Source of the DNA: Trissonchulus latispiculum
Lineage: Eukaryota > Nematoda > Enoplea > Enoplida > Ironidae
Direction of reading: 5' to 3'
NCBI GenBank assembly: GCA_030248195.1
Contig: JASAND010006847.1
Span: 62,001-126,000 of the forward strand
Length of the DNA stretch: 64,000 nt
The position numbers were made by a program, and so were the translations under genes. Under the pieces are notes generated by a model. That model ran no database searches. It was not told the DNA's origin and saw nothing but the letters and a program-made list of their open reading frames with translations. Positions 10,131 through 21,098 of the stretch are shown one piece after another. The number at the start of each line of letters is the position of its first letter. Position 1 is the first letter of the stretch.

Positions 10131-11644
10131 TCTGTTGATTTATGTACCAAGGGCCATGGCTAATAATGTTTGTATGGCATATTTAGTTGATAAGCAGTGA
10201 ATGGAGATCCGTTGAAATCTATCTTTAAGATTAAAAGACATGAATTGTGCCAGGGCCTAAAATCTGGCCGTCTTACAATAATACAGCTTTTTCGTAATTT
10301 GGTTGAGTTTCGATAGAAAAATTGCCAATTATTAGCTTGGCTCTCCAAAACGTACAAGAATCTATAAATAGACAATAATAATTCAATAATAGTCTAGCGG
10401 GTTCTGGCCGGATGTCACGACACGAAGGTCCTGTCTAGGCTTTACCTGCTGTAGGTTGATCTGGAGTCATCTTTACTTCAAAAAGTCAGTAGAATGGACA
10501 GTTTTATTAACAAGTTTCTGTTCCACTATTTTCCCGAACTGAGGTTGAGCTGTCCTGTGTCTGACTGATTGATGCGAAAATTTATTTTCTAAAACTGCTG
10601 AAGACAGGAACTATTTTTACTCACAGTTTAAGTAATTGTAGTTTTTTAAAAGTCATGTTGATGCCATTCACAAGAATGAATGACGACATGCAACCATGTC
10701 CAGAACAAGTCAAGAAAATGAAATTAAATTAAATCACTTGTCGGTCGATATAGCAAGATGGAGGATCAGATCAGGAGGTTCAGATCACAACAGAACTCGC
10801 TCGGAAGCAATCAACTCATACTGAACAACTTATTTCAAACTTTTTGAGTTGCCGCTTTTTTCGGTAAAAGTAAAGTAAAAAGCTACCTTTTCATCTGGGT
10901 CCGTTTATTAATTTATTCAATTATCCGTTTAGTCGGCTCGTTAGCCACTGTCCCCCTCTAACTTTTGCTACTAGGGTTTAGCGATTGCGCTAAAATGTTG
11001 CGTGTGGGTTTGGGGTGGGGTGAAGAGTTGACTGAAGCGGAGGACTCCCCCGTTGCGGTATGCGAAAGTACTCGATAAGGTGATTTGCAAATGGTGAAAA
11101 TTGAAAGTGACGGAAACTGTCAAATATGACGTTCACTTGAAAGCTCTTGTTGAGTAGATAAACAGTTGTAGTTACAAAGCGTCTAAATGGACGGAATCTG
11201 ACTTGTGGAGCTTCGTAGTGGTAAAAAATGGTCAAAATCAACCGAAATAACCAAAAACTGAAATTTTTCAGAAATATGGTCAATAAGGTACTTACATGGA
11301 AGCTTCCAGAGAACACTTATTGCAGTAATTTCATATAACGTTTACTACGGATTGATCAGCAACTTCAATTAAAAGTAATCGTGATAAACAGAAAGAGTAG
11401 CGGCAACCCCTTCTTTCCACCTCGCTCGTTTCATGCTTTTACTTTCAGTCTAGTTTCTGTTTGGTTCTAAATAATTCTTCCTCTCGTTTACTATAATTTA
11501 TAAATTGGTGCATATGTAACGCAAGGGATTCTAAAAACTAAACGTGAAGGACAATTAATAATGTTAATTTACATTAGTGTCTAATGACCACACTTCATTC
11601 TATAATATACCTTCAGTGAACATCTGGTCTTTGACTTGTTTCAG
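10131..11644. other. Upstream region of the GPCR gene
   Basis: No gene was recognised. The last bases before 11645 (TTGTTTCAG) look like a splice acceptor, so the exon containing the GPCR start codon may begin at 11645 with an upstream untranslated exon somewhere in this stretch. No clear core promoter was found. Confidence 0.45.
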
Positions 11645-11666
11645 GTAAATTAAGCATATCTTTTCC

Positions 11667-14037
11667 ATGGATCTCTGCTCACTACATTTACCAGTTCTAG
11701 AAATAGACTGTCTCAGTGATAGAGTTGTGATCAAGACAAAAGATGCCACATTTAATACAAGTTATTACTGGCTATCAAATAATGGAGGCTTGCTCAGAGA
11801 AATAGTAGAAACTTCATTGTCAAAACTGTACAGATCAAATCAGACTAGATATGATGCTTCTTCCAGTGCCCAATTAAACACAGACTCCTTTGGCGTCGTG
11901 AGCCTTTGCTGCGCCCTGATTATGATCGTGTTAGCAATTGTCGGCCTGACCGGTAACCTCATCAATCTCTATATTTTTGGTACCAAAAAGATGAGACGGC
12001 CAATCAGCATATTGCTTGCAGGTAATCTAACACATGGCGAAAATAGGAATAAGGGGTCTTTTACAGATTACCCCCCACCACTCAAAATTCTTTTAACTTC
12101 ACCAGTTGAGCTGATATTTGGTATGGGTATGGTTTCGACCACGCTGAGTTCAAATGTTTCAAAATTTTTCGATTTCGAGGGACTCTTTTTTCCGATTCGC
12201 AAGGGGGACAAAGGGAAGCCGACAAATGTATTGTCCCCGATTTTGCTGAAAAGTTGCATACAGGGGTTCTCTGGGTCGCTGAACACGAATTTAAAGTCCG
12301 TTTTTTTAATTCAGCTCTTCGTTAGCTTGATATAAGCTTGAGGTAAGCTTAAGTTGAAAGTTGTAAGCTTAAGTTTTGGAATAAGTTGCACATAGTTTGC
12401 AAGTTAGCTGCTTTGCGTTGCACTGCTGAATTGCTTCTGAGTAGTTGACCAGTACAATTGAACTTACCAATACATAGTGTTCTTGAACAGGTATAGCTAC
12501 ATAGCCAAAAAGGTATGTACTAAAAATTTATAATGTTCATTTCTTAATTCGCAGTAATTATATCAATGCTTACTCTAGTCAAAAATGTTGAATTGCTTTG
12601 TTTTAGGCTTGGCAGTTTGCGACGGCTTACTTTGCATTCTGGGCGCTTCAGTGTTTGCTCCTTTGGCGCTGTATTCCGTAATTCCCAGTCCTAATCTGCT
12701 TTCCACGATATCCTATTTGACCGTTTATGTTTATCCTGTAGCGTTGTGCTCACAAACAGCTTCTGTCTGGATTCTGCTAGTGATAACAGTGGAACGGTTT
12801 ATTGCAATCTCCTTTCCGTTTCAGTCTAGATATGTTTTCAGCATTCAACGAGCCTCCAAGGCTCTTGCAATTGTGGTGCTATTTTCCATTTGCTACAATA
12901 TCATTCGGTTTTGGGAATTCAGATTGGTTCAGACCACTTCCGGTGTTGTGTATGAAGAATTGTTGAAAAAGGATACAGCTTACAAATACTTTTATGCTAC
13001 CTGGGCTTACGTACTGGTTCTGTTCATTTTTCCGTTTCTTGTCATAGCAAGTCTAAACAGGTACGTCCAGCTTTGAGCGCTGGGTGTTTAACTATTGAGA
13101 TTGAACAATTTATAATAGTCCATCAAAACAACATTTGATAATATTCTTCCCAATTTTGCGACACCTGTAGAAACGAAATTTTCATTAATTAATTTTCGCC
13201 GATGTCGCAGTTGCTTGGATTTTGATTTTGTGTGATTTCGATAATGCCGGGGAGGTCATTGTGTGAAAATGTTGAGCGTTGTAGTTTGGTGTTGGTTGTT
13301 GATGTAGAAGACTGGAATAGCATGCAATCAACCAGTTTAATAGATATCATAGCATTGATCATAGCATTGTGTTAGTTAATCTCGTATTAGAGCAACAGTG
13401 TTGGATGGCATCCTACCAAGTTTCGAGTAGGCTAATTCTTCAATAAAAAACTAGCAGCGAGTTATTGTTTTGGCAGTATAGGAATGAAACTTTAGTTGAC
13501 ACGAAAACGCACACACTCAGCTTTTTAGCTTCATGTGTATTTCAAATTTCTGCAGCGAATCGCTTGTAATTACATGTTTCTTGCTTTCATAACTTTAGTG
13601 TTATCATCAACATTGTTCGGAGATCACAGAGAGATCGTCGTCAGCTCAGTCGAACTCAGTCTCGTGAGCACAAAACCACCACGATGATGGTTTGTGTCAT
13701 AATTTGCTTTATGATCTGCAATGCGCCTCCTTTGGTGGCCAATCTTCTGGAAGCCGCTGCAGATGACGGCCTGAAAACCAGTCGATGGTTTCATGTCTAC
13801 GTGGATGTGTGTAATGCCGCAGTAATCTTCAATTCAGCCGTAAATTGTGTTATCTATTACAAAGGATCAGCTCAATATCGAAGAACAGTTCTCAGTATTT
13901 TGAAGCGGAAGGCTCAGAGAGGACCAGGATCAGAGCTGAATCTTCAGGATGGCAACTTCCCGCTGATTCAGTCGCCTAAGCAGGGTCTCAGTGACAGTGT
14001 GCACCGACTGCAAAGAAGAGTAACGGCTTATGTTTGA
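11667..14037 (+). CDS. FMRFamide-receptor-like class A GPCR
   Basis: Three coding exons, 11667-12021, 12607-13060 and 13599-14037, join in frame (phases 1 and 2, all GT-AG) into 415 residues. Residues 1-74 are extracellular, with possible N-glycosylation at Asn30 and Asn58. Seven hydrophobic segments follow. The TM1 GxxGN motif ends at Asn97. TM2 spans the first splice junction (ILLAG/LAVCDGLL). TM3 ends with ERF (181-183) in place of DRY. TM6 has FMICNAPP. TM7 has NSAVNCVIYY (348-357), the NSxxN variant of NPxxY common in FMRFamide-type receptors. The third intracellular loop is short and basic (RRSQRDRRQ). It is likely a plasma-membrane neuropeptide receptor; the ligand cannot be read from sequence. 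No stop or frameshift interrupts it. Confidence 0.92.
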
Positions 14038-14103
14038 AACACATTTTTCTGTCGTGACGTCTTCATTAGGAAATAATTAGTTAAGATTATAATTACATGT
14101 TGG

Positions 14104-14109
14104 AATAAA
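14104..14109 (+). terminator. Polyadenylation signal of the GPCR gene
   Basis: AATAAA lies 67 bases after the GPCR stop codon, a normal distance for the 3' end of this transcript. Confidence 0.6.
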
Positions 14110-14424
14110 ATCACAAACCGATATGAATTTTTACTTGACAATATGTGAAGTAGGCCATTTGGACGGATGGCTGACTGTTCCTGCTCAAAGCATCGCGTCA
14201 TATTTATTCTTTTTTTATTATTATTGCTTCAGAGTGTGGATGTTACAGACGTGGACTCTCATCTGTTAACCAGCCTTTTCTTTGTTTACTACTGCTATTA
14301 TCTTTTTAGCTGAGGGGGGGGCTTAAACTCACTACTATCAATTATATTTCTCATTTTTGATTTGAGGTGAGGAGGGGACAATATAATTTTTAAGATGTGC
14401 TTTATTTCAAAATTAAAAGGTGAA

Positions 14425-14478
14425 CCGAGTTGTTAGTTTCATCTGATTTAGCCGAGTTGTTAGTTTCATCTGATTTAG
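14425..14478. repeat. 27-bp tandem duplication
   Basis: Two exact copies of a 27-bp unit starting CCGAGTTGTTAGTTTC, followed by a 12-base partial third copy. Confidence 0.85.
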
Positions 14479-15330
14479 CCCTCTGATTTAGCCTGCTAAA
14501 ATTGAAAAAGTTAGAGCAAACAGACAGGAGTTTGAAGCATATGCAAATTAGATAATTGGAACATGTGTTCATTTGAAGAGATTTGTGTCTGCGGGTCACC
14601 CGCTGCTTCCAGAATTTGGCACATTTTGGCAGATCTCGATTTTTAGGTGGTTGTAATTTTGCAGTACATTCCTTAAATAATGTTGGAACAAAACACAATC
14701 TTAGGGTGTAAGCGTGGTATTGGAAGCATTGGACATCTGATGGATCCAGAATTGGAAGAAAGAATCTTTGAATTTTCGGCTTTTGCCCATAAACGACAGT
14801 GTTGGGGAGGTGCTACAACTCTAAGTGGTGGGATGAGCTCCAGATCTGTTGGGGCAGTAAAAACTCCAACAACTCCCAAGCCCAAAGCATACGTATGAAT
14901 AGCACCACCTCATTGGATGAACTTTTGTCAAGGATAGCTGTGCTATCTAAATATTATATAACACCTTTTAAAACAATGCATGTAGCTTTGCTTTAGTGTA
15001 TTTGTACAATAACAATGTACAATGTTCAATGTACAATATATTATACAATAACCAGACAGGAGCAATGCTCAATTGTTACTACCAAGGAAATGCTCAATAA
15101 CTAAACCCTGCGCCGCGATGCTTGCTATATACTGCATCTTTCTGAGAAACTATTTGATTTCGACTGGTTAAAAAGAATCAAGCATCACTGACACTCCTGT
15201 AGATTCGATGTTCCCAACCAGCTCAACCCCAAAGTCAAATTGGTTCAACTCTCGGCAACACAACCAGAGATTTTTGATTTTTTGATTGAGAATGCCATCT
15301 CATGAAATTTTTTCCAGCGGAACGCCTGAG

Positions 15331-15372
15331 GCTCAAATGCGGAATAATGCCCCTTTTAGGGGCCAGCTTGTT
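15331..15372. repeat. 42-bp hairpin repeat, family B, copy 2
   Basis: Matches 8830-8871 at all but one position. A (TTA)n microsatellite starts at its right edge. Confidence 0.75.
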
Positions 15373-16248
15373 ATTATTATTATTATTATTATTTACATTG
15401 TTTGCGTAATTATCATTAGATGAAATCAGCAATAAAATCCACCAACGCAATGCGTCTAGGCAAACACGTCTGCAGATCAGCTCTCAACAGTTTAACACCA
15501 CAATGGCTACACTAATGTTACTACACAAGAATTAATTACCATAGTGAACTTTACACAATTCTTGAGATGTATATGTAGACAACAGATCAAACCGGACTTC
15601 TTTTCTATAGTTGAGCCGGTTAAATCCAGCAAATATTGTCAACCATGAATGCTAAAATTGATAGCTCTGTTTTGTAAATATTTCCAGAAGCAATTTCTTG
15701 CTGCAGTTTGCATTGGTTACCGCAGTCTGCACGCAAGTTATACTGCACAACGCCTGTGTAGTATAGAGAGCAGTATTTATTTGTAAATTTATTTATTTGC
15801 AGGGCAATTGAGAAATTTGTTTGGGCTGAATATTATTTAGATTTTCCACTATTTTTTCACTGCGATTATAAATTTCAGCTTTCAGCTTTATTTTCAGTGC
15901 ACAATGATGTTCAATCAATTTTATGTCGTCATCACCACTCTATACTAGCTATGCTATTTACAATTGAAATATATGCTTGACGGAATCTGATGCGGTTTGA
16001 GCACGGACTGTTTTGAACTTAGGTCCTACAGTTCAAGTCAAAAACCTGTTGGTTCTAGCGAACAGAACTACTAAAACCAAATGTTCCCTTCCCACAAAGA
16101 TACAATACGCTATTGTTCAAATCATGTAGCTCCAGCAAAACAAACCCCATTACGTATTCGAAACCGTAAGGTAATATGGTTGAGCTGAACAGGAAATTAT
16201 ATATCAGTACAACACCACCTGCACTAAATTTTGCTTCTAATCTTTTTG

Positions 16249-16266
16249 TTCTGCCTGGAGGCAGAA
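16249..16266. repeat. Hairpin repeat, family A, copy 2
   Basis: TTCTGCCTGGAGGCAGAA has the same layout as 7966-7983, with a T run before it and GGAAAAT after it. The one stem difference is compensated on the other strand of the stem. Confidence 0.6.
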
Positions 16267-16861
16267 CTATTTTCGCGGAAAATGGCTATAAATTGCACTT
16301 CGGAGGTATTCTCTAATAAACCTTAGCCTATCTTCAGCATTGGTCTCGTATGTAGGTTCAGTTCTTTTTTAACCGAAGGGGGCCTGTCGATTGGCAAATG
16401 TTTGCCTAAAATGCGTGTTAGTTTTACAGCAAATACAGCTTTTATTTCGAGTCTGTCGGTGTCTTAGTTGTCCTTGACCTATGAAAATTAAGCTGTCTTG
16501 TTTTAAAATTTTTTCTACGCCCCCCACAGACGAAATTTCTGCTAAGCTGATGTTTGCATTGCCCCCTCTAAGTTTATAGAATGTGGAAGCGAAGTTTTGA
16601 ACATTATGCAAATTAGGTCAACAAAATCTGAGAACATTCCCGAAAAAGCTTTCTCTGACTGATTGCACCACTAAACTTTATTAGCAACCTTGCCCTCTGT
16701 CAGTTGTTACAATAATGAGTGATTGGTAGCCCAATACTAGGAGTAACATAAAGCAACAATCTGTGGTCCCAGTCTTAGTTTTGGAGCTGTTTATGAAAGA
16801 CCATGGTATCCTTCCGTAAGTAGTATATTAGGTGCTCAAAACCTTATGAGCCCTTGATTTA

Positions 16862-18414
16862 TGTAAAGAAAAGGCTATTTGGGGGTCGTTTTTCTGTCTC
16901 TTTCAGAAACTATGCACACTTAGTTCAGCCAATACCTGATATTGACAGTGTGCTCAAGCCTCCTAACTACTCGATCGAAACCACAGGGGTCGTAAATTAT
17001 TGATATAACACAACTATATTAGGTCACTCTCTCACACGTATTCCCGAATCTAAAATTCGATGAAGCTTCCTATCTAAACTCTAATCCTACGTGATCTCGC
17101 TCGGTTTGACGCAGGTTAAGCCAAATACTCATTAGACTAAATTAAATTATTATTTTAATTAGATCGGTATAATATACATACAATATTAGATTATCTACAG
17201 TTTAAGAACGTAGGTAGCAATCGTCACAATACTAACGATATCTGAAAGCAATTGATCAACAACATATACAAGTACGACAGAATCAAGAACAACGGTTGGC
17301 GTTACACAGAATAATTGATTCCTGAACGTTCGGTTTAGTCCTCGACTTTTAGTTAACTCTTTAAAATCCTCAAGATTTTGCAAGTACAATTCTCTTTCAC
17401 GATTTCATAAGTCCAACTTACAGTTCGGGTTACCTTGGCGTTCCGGCGTCCTTGTGCGGTGTAAGTTCCAATGGGTTGATGACAGGTCCTCCTCGAACAA
17501 GGGAATGAGAAAATCACAGAACAAGCGCAGAATAAAAAGTATATAGAGAAACGCGAGTCGTGGCTGGCCCAAAAGCGAAAGTAAAATACAGGTCCAAGAC
17601 TGACCTTCCAACAACAATCCAAGTGTAGACCGGTCTCTCCCTCGTAGGGCCCTCGGTCGAAATCCAACAATACCAAGTAGCGCAAAAATAGTCCACCGTT
17701 CTGTTTGCCAGCACAACCACGACTGAATTTGAATTTTAGGAAATTTCGGAGTTTGGGGAAGACCTGTCAATCAAGTGAGTGACGTGCAGGAGGCGGAGCT
17801 TGCGGCCTCCTTTCATGTAGTGCGTTTCTTGCGTGTGTGTCTTATCATACGTCACTTCCCTGTGACGTATGAACCCAGCTCATGGGGTGAAGTAGGCTCC
17901 CAAAAATCCCAAACTTGGACGCATTAACCCCACTTAGTTACCTGGGGAGATAAGTCCCCAAATTTTGAGCTTTTTCGCAAACAGAGCAATAAATTTCTAA
18001 GATACATTTTCTTTTGAAATTTTCTCAACAAAGACCACTAAATCGCATCAAACCACAGCTCAGCAAACATTTTCAAAATGACATGCCGCAAACGCGGCGA
18101 CAATCACAATCAACCCAGAATCACTCAGAAATAGAAATACATGAAACTAAGAATCAACAACAGTACCTAGCTAATACCGTCAATCCATTTGTCAGAAATA
18201 GGAGCAAAACAGAATCCAATACAGAAAACCGAATTACGTACAGAAATGTCAAAAATCAGAACAAGAACAGAGTAACAGAATCAATTAGTCAATTAATCAA
18301 ACTCAGCAATCAATGATCAAACTCAGCAATCAATCTCTCAAACTTAGCTAGTTATCCCAAGATTAGCTTCCCTTCCATCAGTTAGATAGCATTCCGAAAT
18401 TCTTTGCCTCCACA
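16862..18414 (-). repeat. Element 2 LTR (3' copy in element orientation)
   Basis: A 1553-bp partner of 30877-32436. Most differences are single bases or 1-9 base indels. A block near 16945-16990 is much more diverged. A roughly 100-codon plus-strand open frame near 18014-18316 is present in both LTRs but starts without an ATG and is Gln/Asn/Ser-rich, so it is not treated as a gene. Confidence 0.95.
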
Positions 18415-18423
18415 CTCTCCACC
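18415..18423 (-). promoter_or_regulatory. Polypurine tract of element 2
   Basis: Read on the minus strand, GGTGGAGAG immediately precedes the 3' LTR. It is a short purine run where the plus-strand primer is expected. Confidence 0.6.
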
Positions 18424-19093
18424 GCAAAAAATGTGGTAGGCGTTTACTTAGGGGGGGAAGTGTAGTAAAGCAAACAAACAATCACGGCATCGATCAGTCA
18501 TCAGTGTACAATTACATTAACAAGCTCCAACCTAGACAACTCAGCTGTACAGACAGTGATAGTACATACAAAATAAAAGTTCACAATAAATCTAGTTCAT
18601 ATCAATTTCCTCTGTCGGTAGCAGTGGCGGTGGTAACAGCAGCAGTTTATGGCAGTAGTCAGTGGGAATAGTGGTGGTGGGAGATGGCCGGAGGGACACC
18701 TGCGACGGCCAGAGCTCCAGGCTGCAGATCCGGTAACTACAGCGATGGTGGCCGGTTACAGTTCACATCGGCCGGAGGAGGTGGGTGCGAACGTGCTACC
18801 CTGAGGGACAGTGATTCCAGTTGGGGCGCCGGGCGCGTAGAGTCCACGCCGGGCGGTTGATTTAGAGCAGACGGTACTGGTGGGAGGCAGGGGTGATCAC
18901 CGAGGCACTGGGCATGCCACCGGTCAGGGAAGTCGGCGGATGCCGACGTGGGGCGCCACAGGGAAGGAGTCAGTAGACGGTTCTGGTGGGTGAATGGTGA
19001 AATCAGGATTGAAAGATGTGAAGACAAGTGTCCAAGCGTTGATGACTGGTGGTGGTGTTGAATCGAACTGAGAACCTTCCGAATCAGCAAAAA

Positions 19094-19156
19094 GGGATCG
19101 AACCACGGACCAACTGAAGACCAGTCAAAAGAAAACAAAAACCCATTGCTGAGCAA
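19094..19156 (-). other. tRNA-like internal promoter boxes (possible SINE head)
   Basis: On the minus strand, TTGCTCAGCAATGGG (19142-19156) resembles a Pol III A box. GGTTCGATCCC (19094-19104) fits the B box consensus. They are about 40 bases apart, as in a tRNA gene. No convincing acceptor stem was seen, so a tRNA-derived SINE or pseudo-tRNA inside the retroelement is likelier than a working tRNA gene. Confidence 0.4.
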
Positions 19157-19345
19157 ACAGCCTAGAAATAGAACCATGTGCGGAATAAGTTATGGTATAA
19201 AAACAGCTTAATAAGGCAGTGAGTAGTTGATCTCACTGCCGTTCAGTCAATCAGTTCACTCAGGTACTTCGTGTATCAATCAAGGAATTGTCGAGTATTC
19301 AATTATTCCGTTCAAATTACCCGAAATCAGACAAAAGTCAGCAAA

Positions 19346-19696
19346 ATGGCATTTCAACGAATTGTTTCCCTCTATAACTGTGCTCAATGGCCATTAAATT
19401 CAGCAGCGTACTACAATTTATTTCGACGTCATCGTTCTACAAGTCAAGTTTCTAGGATTCTCGGTGCAACAATCAGACACAGTGTACAGAAAGTTAGTAA
19501 ACAGAAAAACAGGGCAAACTCAGTATCCGGACAGACAGAGGATCCGTGTCGCATGATCCGGATCCAATCCTTCCTGACTGCAGAAAGAGGAACAGAAAAA
19601 CAGCTGAAATATGTACAGGCACGCACGGACAGAAAACAGCTACAACACAGGTTTTTATACTTGTTGCTCAATTATTATCTTTTTAGATTTCTGTGA
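19346..19696 (+). CDS. Possible antisense small basic protein in element 2
   Basis: An open frame of about 116 codons on the strand opposite to the element's genes, starting at an ATG with a strong context (AGCAAAATGG). TATAAAAA lies upstream at 19196-19203, and TTCAGTCAATC at 19243 could be an initiator, although the spacing is longer than usual. The product would be rich in Arg, Lys, Gln and Ser with a hydrophobic C-terminal end. It has no recognisable domain. A chance frame in a low-stop region is quite possible. Confidence 0.25.
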   Translation: MAFQRIVSLYNCAQWPLNSAAYYNLFRRHRSTSQVSRILGATIRHSVQKVSKQKNRANSVSGQTEDPCRMIRIQSFLTAERGTEKQLKYVQARTDRKQLQHRFLYLLLNYYLFRFL

Positions 19697-20198
19697 TTGA
19701 ACATCCTCATCACTGTCAAGTGATACTTCTATTCATTTGTCAGAGTTCGTAAATCTATTTCAGTACAGCTAACCAGAATCAATACAGTACAAGTAACAGG
19801 AAAACAGAGAATAGCAAACAATAAGCAGTGTCACGTATGGTGCAGTGGTAGGCGCGTGGTGTGACAGCAAACTTGGAGGGAACGGGGAATCTCAGGTCCG
19901 GTGTAAACTAACCGTATCAGCAAGGGGTATGGGACCACTATCGAAGGCTGTCAGACCAGGCAGAAACATACAACTGAAACAGAAACTTATCGGTAAGTAG
20001 CATACACAAACAATAGCTGAATCCTAACATGCGGTGCGTTCAAGTGTCTATTCCTTCTAGCCTGCCTTTCACGTACCACTTTCGACGAAATTAGTGATCA
20101 ATGAACAGTTTTCTAAAAAGTGTTCTTTCTGCAAATAGCTTCCAGCGAATCTTATATTTTTCGTGAAAATGTACATTCAGCCATTGTTCAACAGAAAC

Positions 20199-20942
20199 TT
20201 AGAATTGGTTAGAAGACAGATTGGCAGGCATAAGAGGGTGCGAGCGTTGCAGTGCATTCAACAGAAAAGAGATAAGAGGGGGCAGCTGGCGGTCAAAAGG
20301 CATGCGACCGGAAGCGCCCCAGCTTGGATGCTCATACAAAACTAAAACACATTTATCGCCACACAAACGATTGGGACAACGAAAAACGGAGGGAAGAGGG
20401 GGAAGAAGCGCATGCACAGCTTCTCGCAAGCGGGCCTTAGCAGGAAACTTCTCAAACTGAAGGGTGAGGGGAGCGGGGAGGAACTGAAAGGGAACACAAT
20501 AAAAAGACAACTTAAACTTCCAAAAACACATAAGACACAGAACCGTGCTCATAGGAATTACCTCCGGCCCCAGGATGGAAATGGGCCGCCGGGGAATGTA
20601 GACCTCGGTGTGGGCCGGGGACGTGTAGACCCAATCATCGTAGTGGGATTGGCGCAGCTCAGGGGGCAAGGTCACTCGCTCCCGCTCCGGTCCTCTGGAG
20701 GGGGCGTCCATGGTCTCCGCGGCGGTGGTCGGCGGACTGTAGTGGCTCTGCCAGATGCGAACCACGGGCTGAATAGGCTGCGGGGGAAGGGACGGAGAGG
20801 TGCAGACGGCGGAATCCACCGACATCACATCATCATCCGGGTCAAGTTCAATCACATCCGACGAGACATCACTGAAGTCGGACTGGTTATCATACTGGTC
20901 CATCCAGATGTAGAAGTAGTTGTTGAGCCGGTTCTGGGACAT
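20199..20942 (-). CDS. Accessory gene B of element 2 (CFW cysteine module)
   Basis: A 247-codon frame with ATG at 20942. The N-terminal half is acidic and Pro/Ser-rich (SDVIELDPDDDVMSVDS), and resembles an intrinsically disordered segment. A conserved module follows at about residues 150-200: CLMCFWKFKLSFYCVP, then FPAK, then RCPNRLC. The same module, in the same order, is found in accessory gene A just upstream. The paired cysteines suggest a small metal-binding fold. I do not recognise the family. Its position between the OTU domain and the 3' LTR is where LTR retroviruses carry env or regulatory genes. Conservation between the two neighbours argues that both frames were coding. Confidence 0.6.
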   Translation of the reverse strand: MSQNRLNNYFYIWMDQYDNQSDFSDVSSDVIELDPDDDVMSVDSAVCTSPSLPPQPIQPVVRIWQSHYSPPTTAAETMDAPSRGPERERVTLPPELRQSHYDDWVYTSPAHTEVYIPRRPISILGPEVIPMSTVLCLMCFWKFKLSFYCVPFQFLPAPLTLQFEKFPAKARLREAVHALLPPLPSVFRCPNRLCGDKCVLVLYEHPSWGASGRMPFDRQLPPLISFLLNALQRSHPLMPANLSSNQF

Positions 20943-21098
20943 GGTTCTGAAACATACATACCACTATGAAGTAACTCGAATTGCAAGCTGAAATGGCACA
21001 AAATACGACAAGACAAAGGGACAGGACAAAACTAAAAATTAGAACTAAACTAAATTCGATCTTGTTGTATTACTAAAGAATTGCTGATCATACTGAAC

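Larger units (their letters stand above)
14110..16861. other. Intergenic, repeats only
   Basis: No gene was recognised between the GPCR and element 2. The stretch holds a 27-bp tandem duplication (14425-14478), a 42-bp family B hairpin repeat (15331-15372) followed directly by a (TTA)n microsatellite at about 15370-15392, and a family A hairpin (16249-16266). It ends in TTTA (16858-16861), the left target duplication of element 2. Confidence 0.5.
18424..20198. other. 3' non-coding part of element 2
   Basis: About 1.8 kb between the last accessory gene and the 3' LTR. It is GC-rich and low in complexity (GGTGG, GCCGG runs) around 18610-18960. On the minus strand a tRNA-like pair of internal promoter boxes is visible (19094-19156). 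On the plus strand there is a TATA-like box (19196-19203), a perfect 9-bp inverted repeat (19215-19240) and a basic open frame. A second tRNA-like A-box (GGTGCAGTGGTAGG) occurs on the plus strand near 19840. Confidence 0.5.

Noticed and set aside
17353..17770. Minus-strand frames of 100-120 codons in the LTRs of element 2
   Set aside because: Three overlapping frames with no domain or consistent start, duplicated only because the LTR is duplicated.
18014..18316. Conserved 100-codon plus-strand frame in both LTRs of element 2 (also 32036-32338)
   Set aside because: It has no ATG at its start, is Gln/Asn/Ser-rich, and its presence in both LTRs follows from LTR identity, not from selection.
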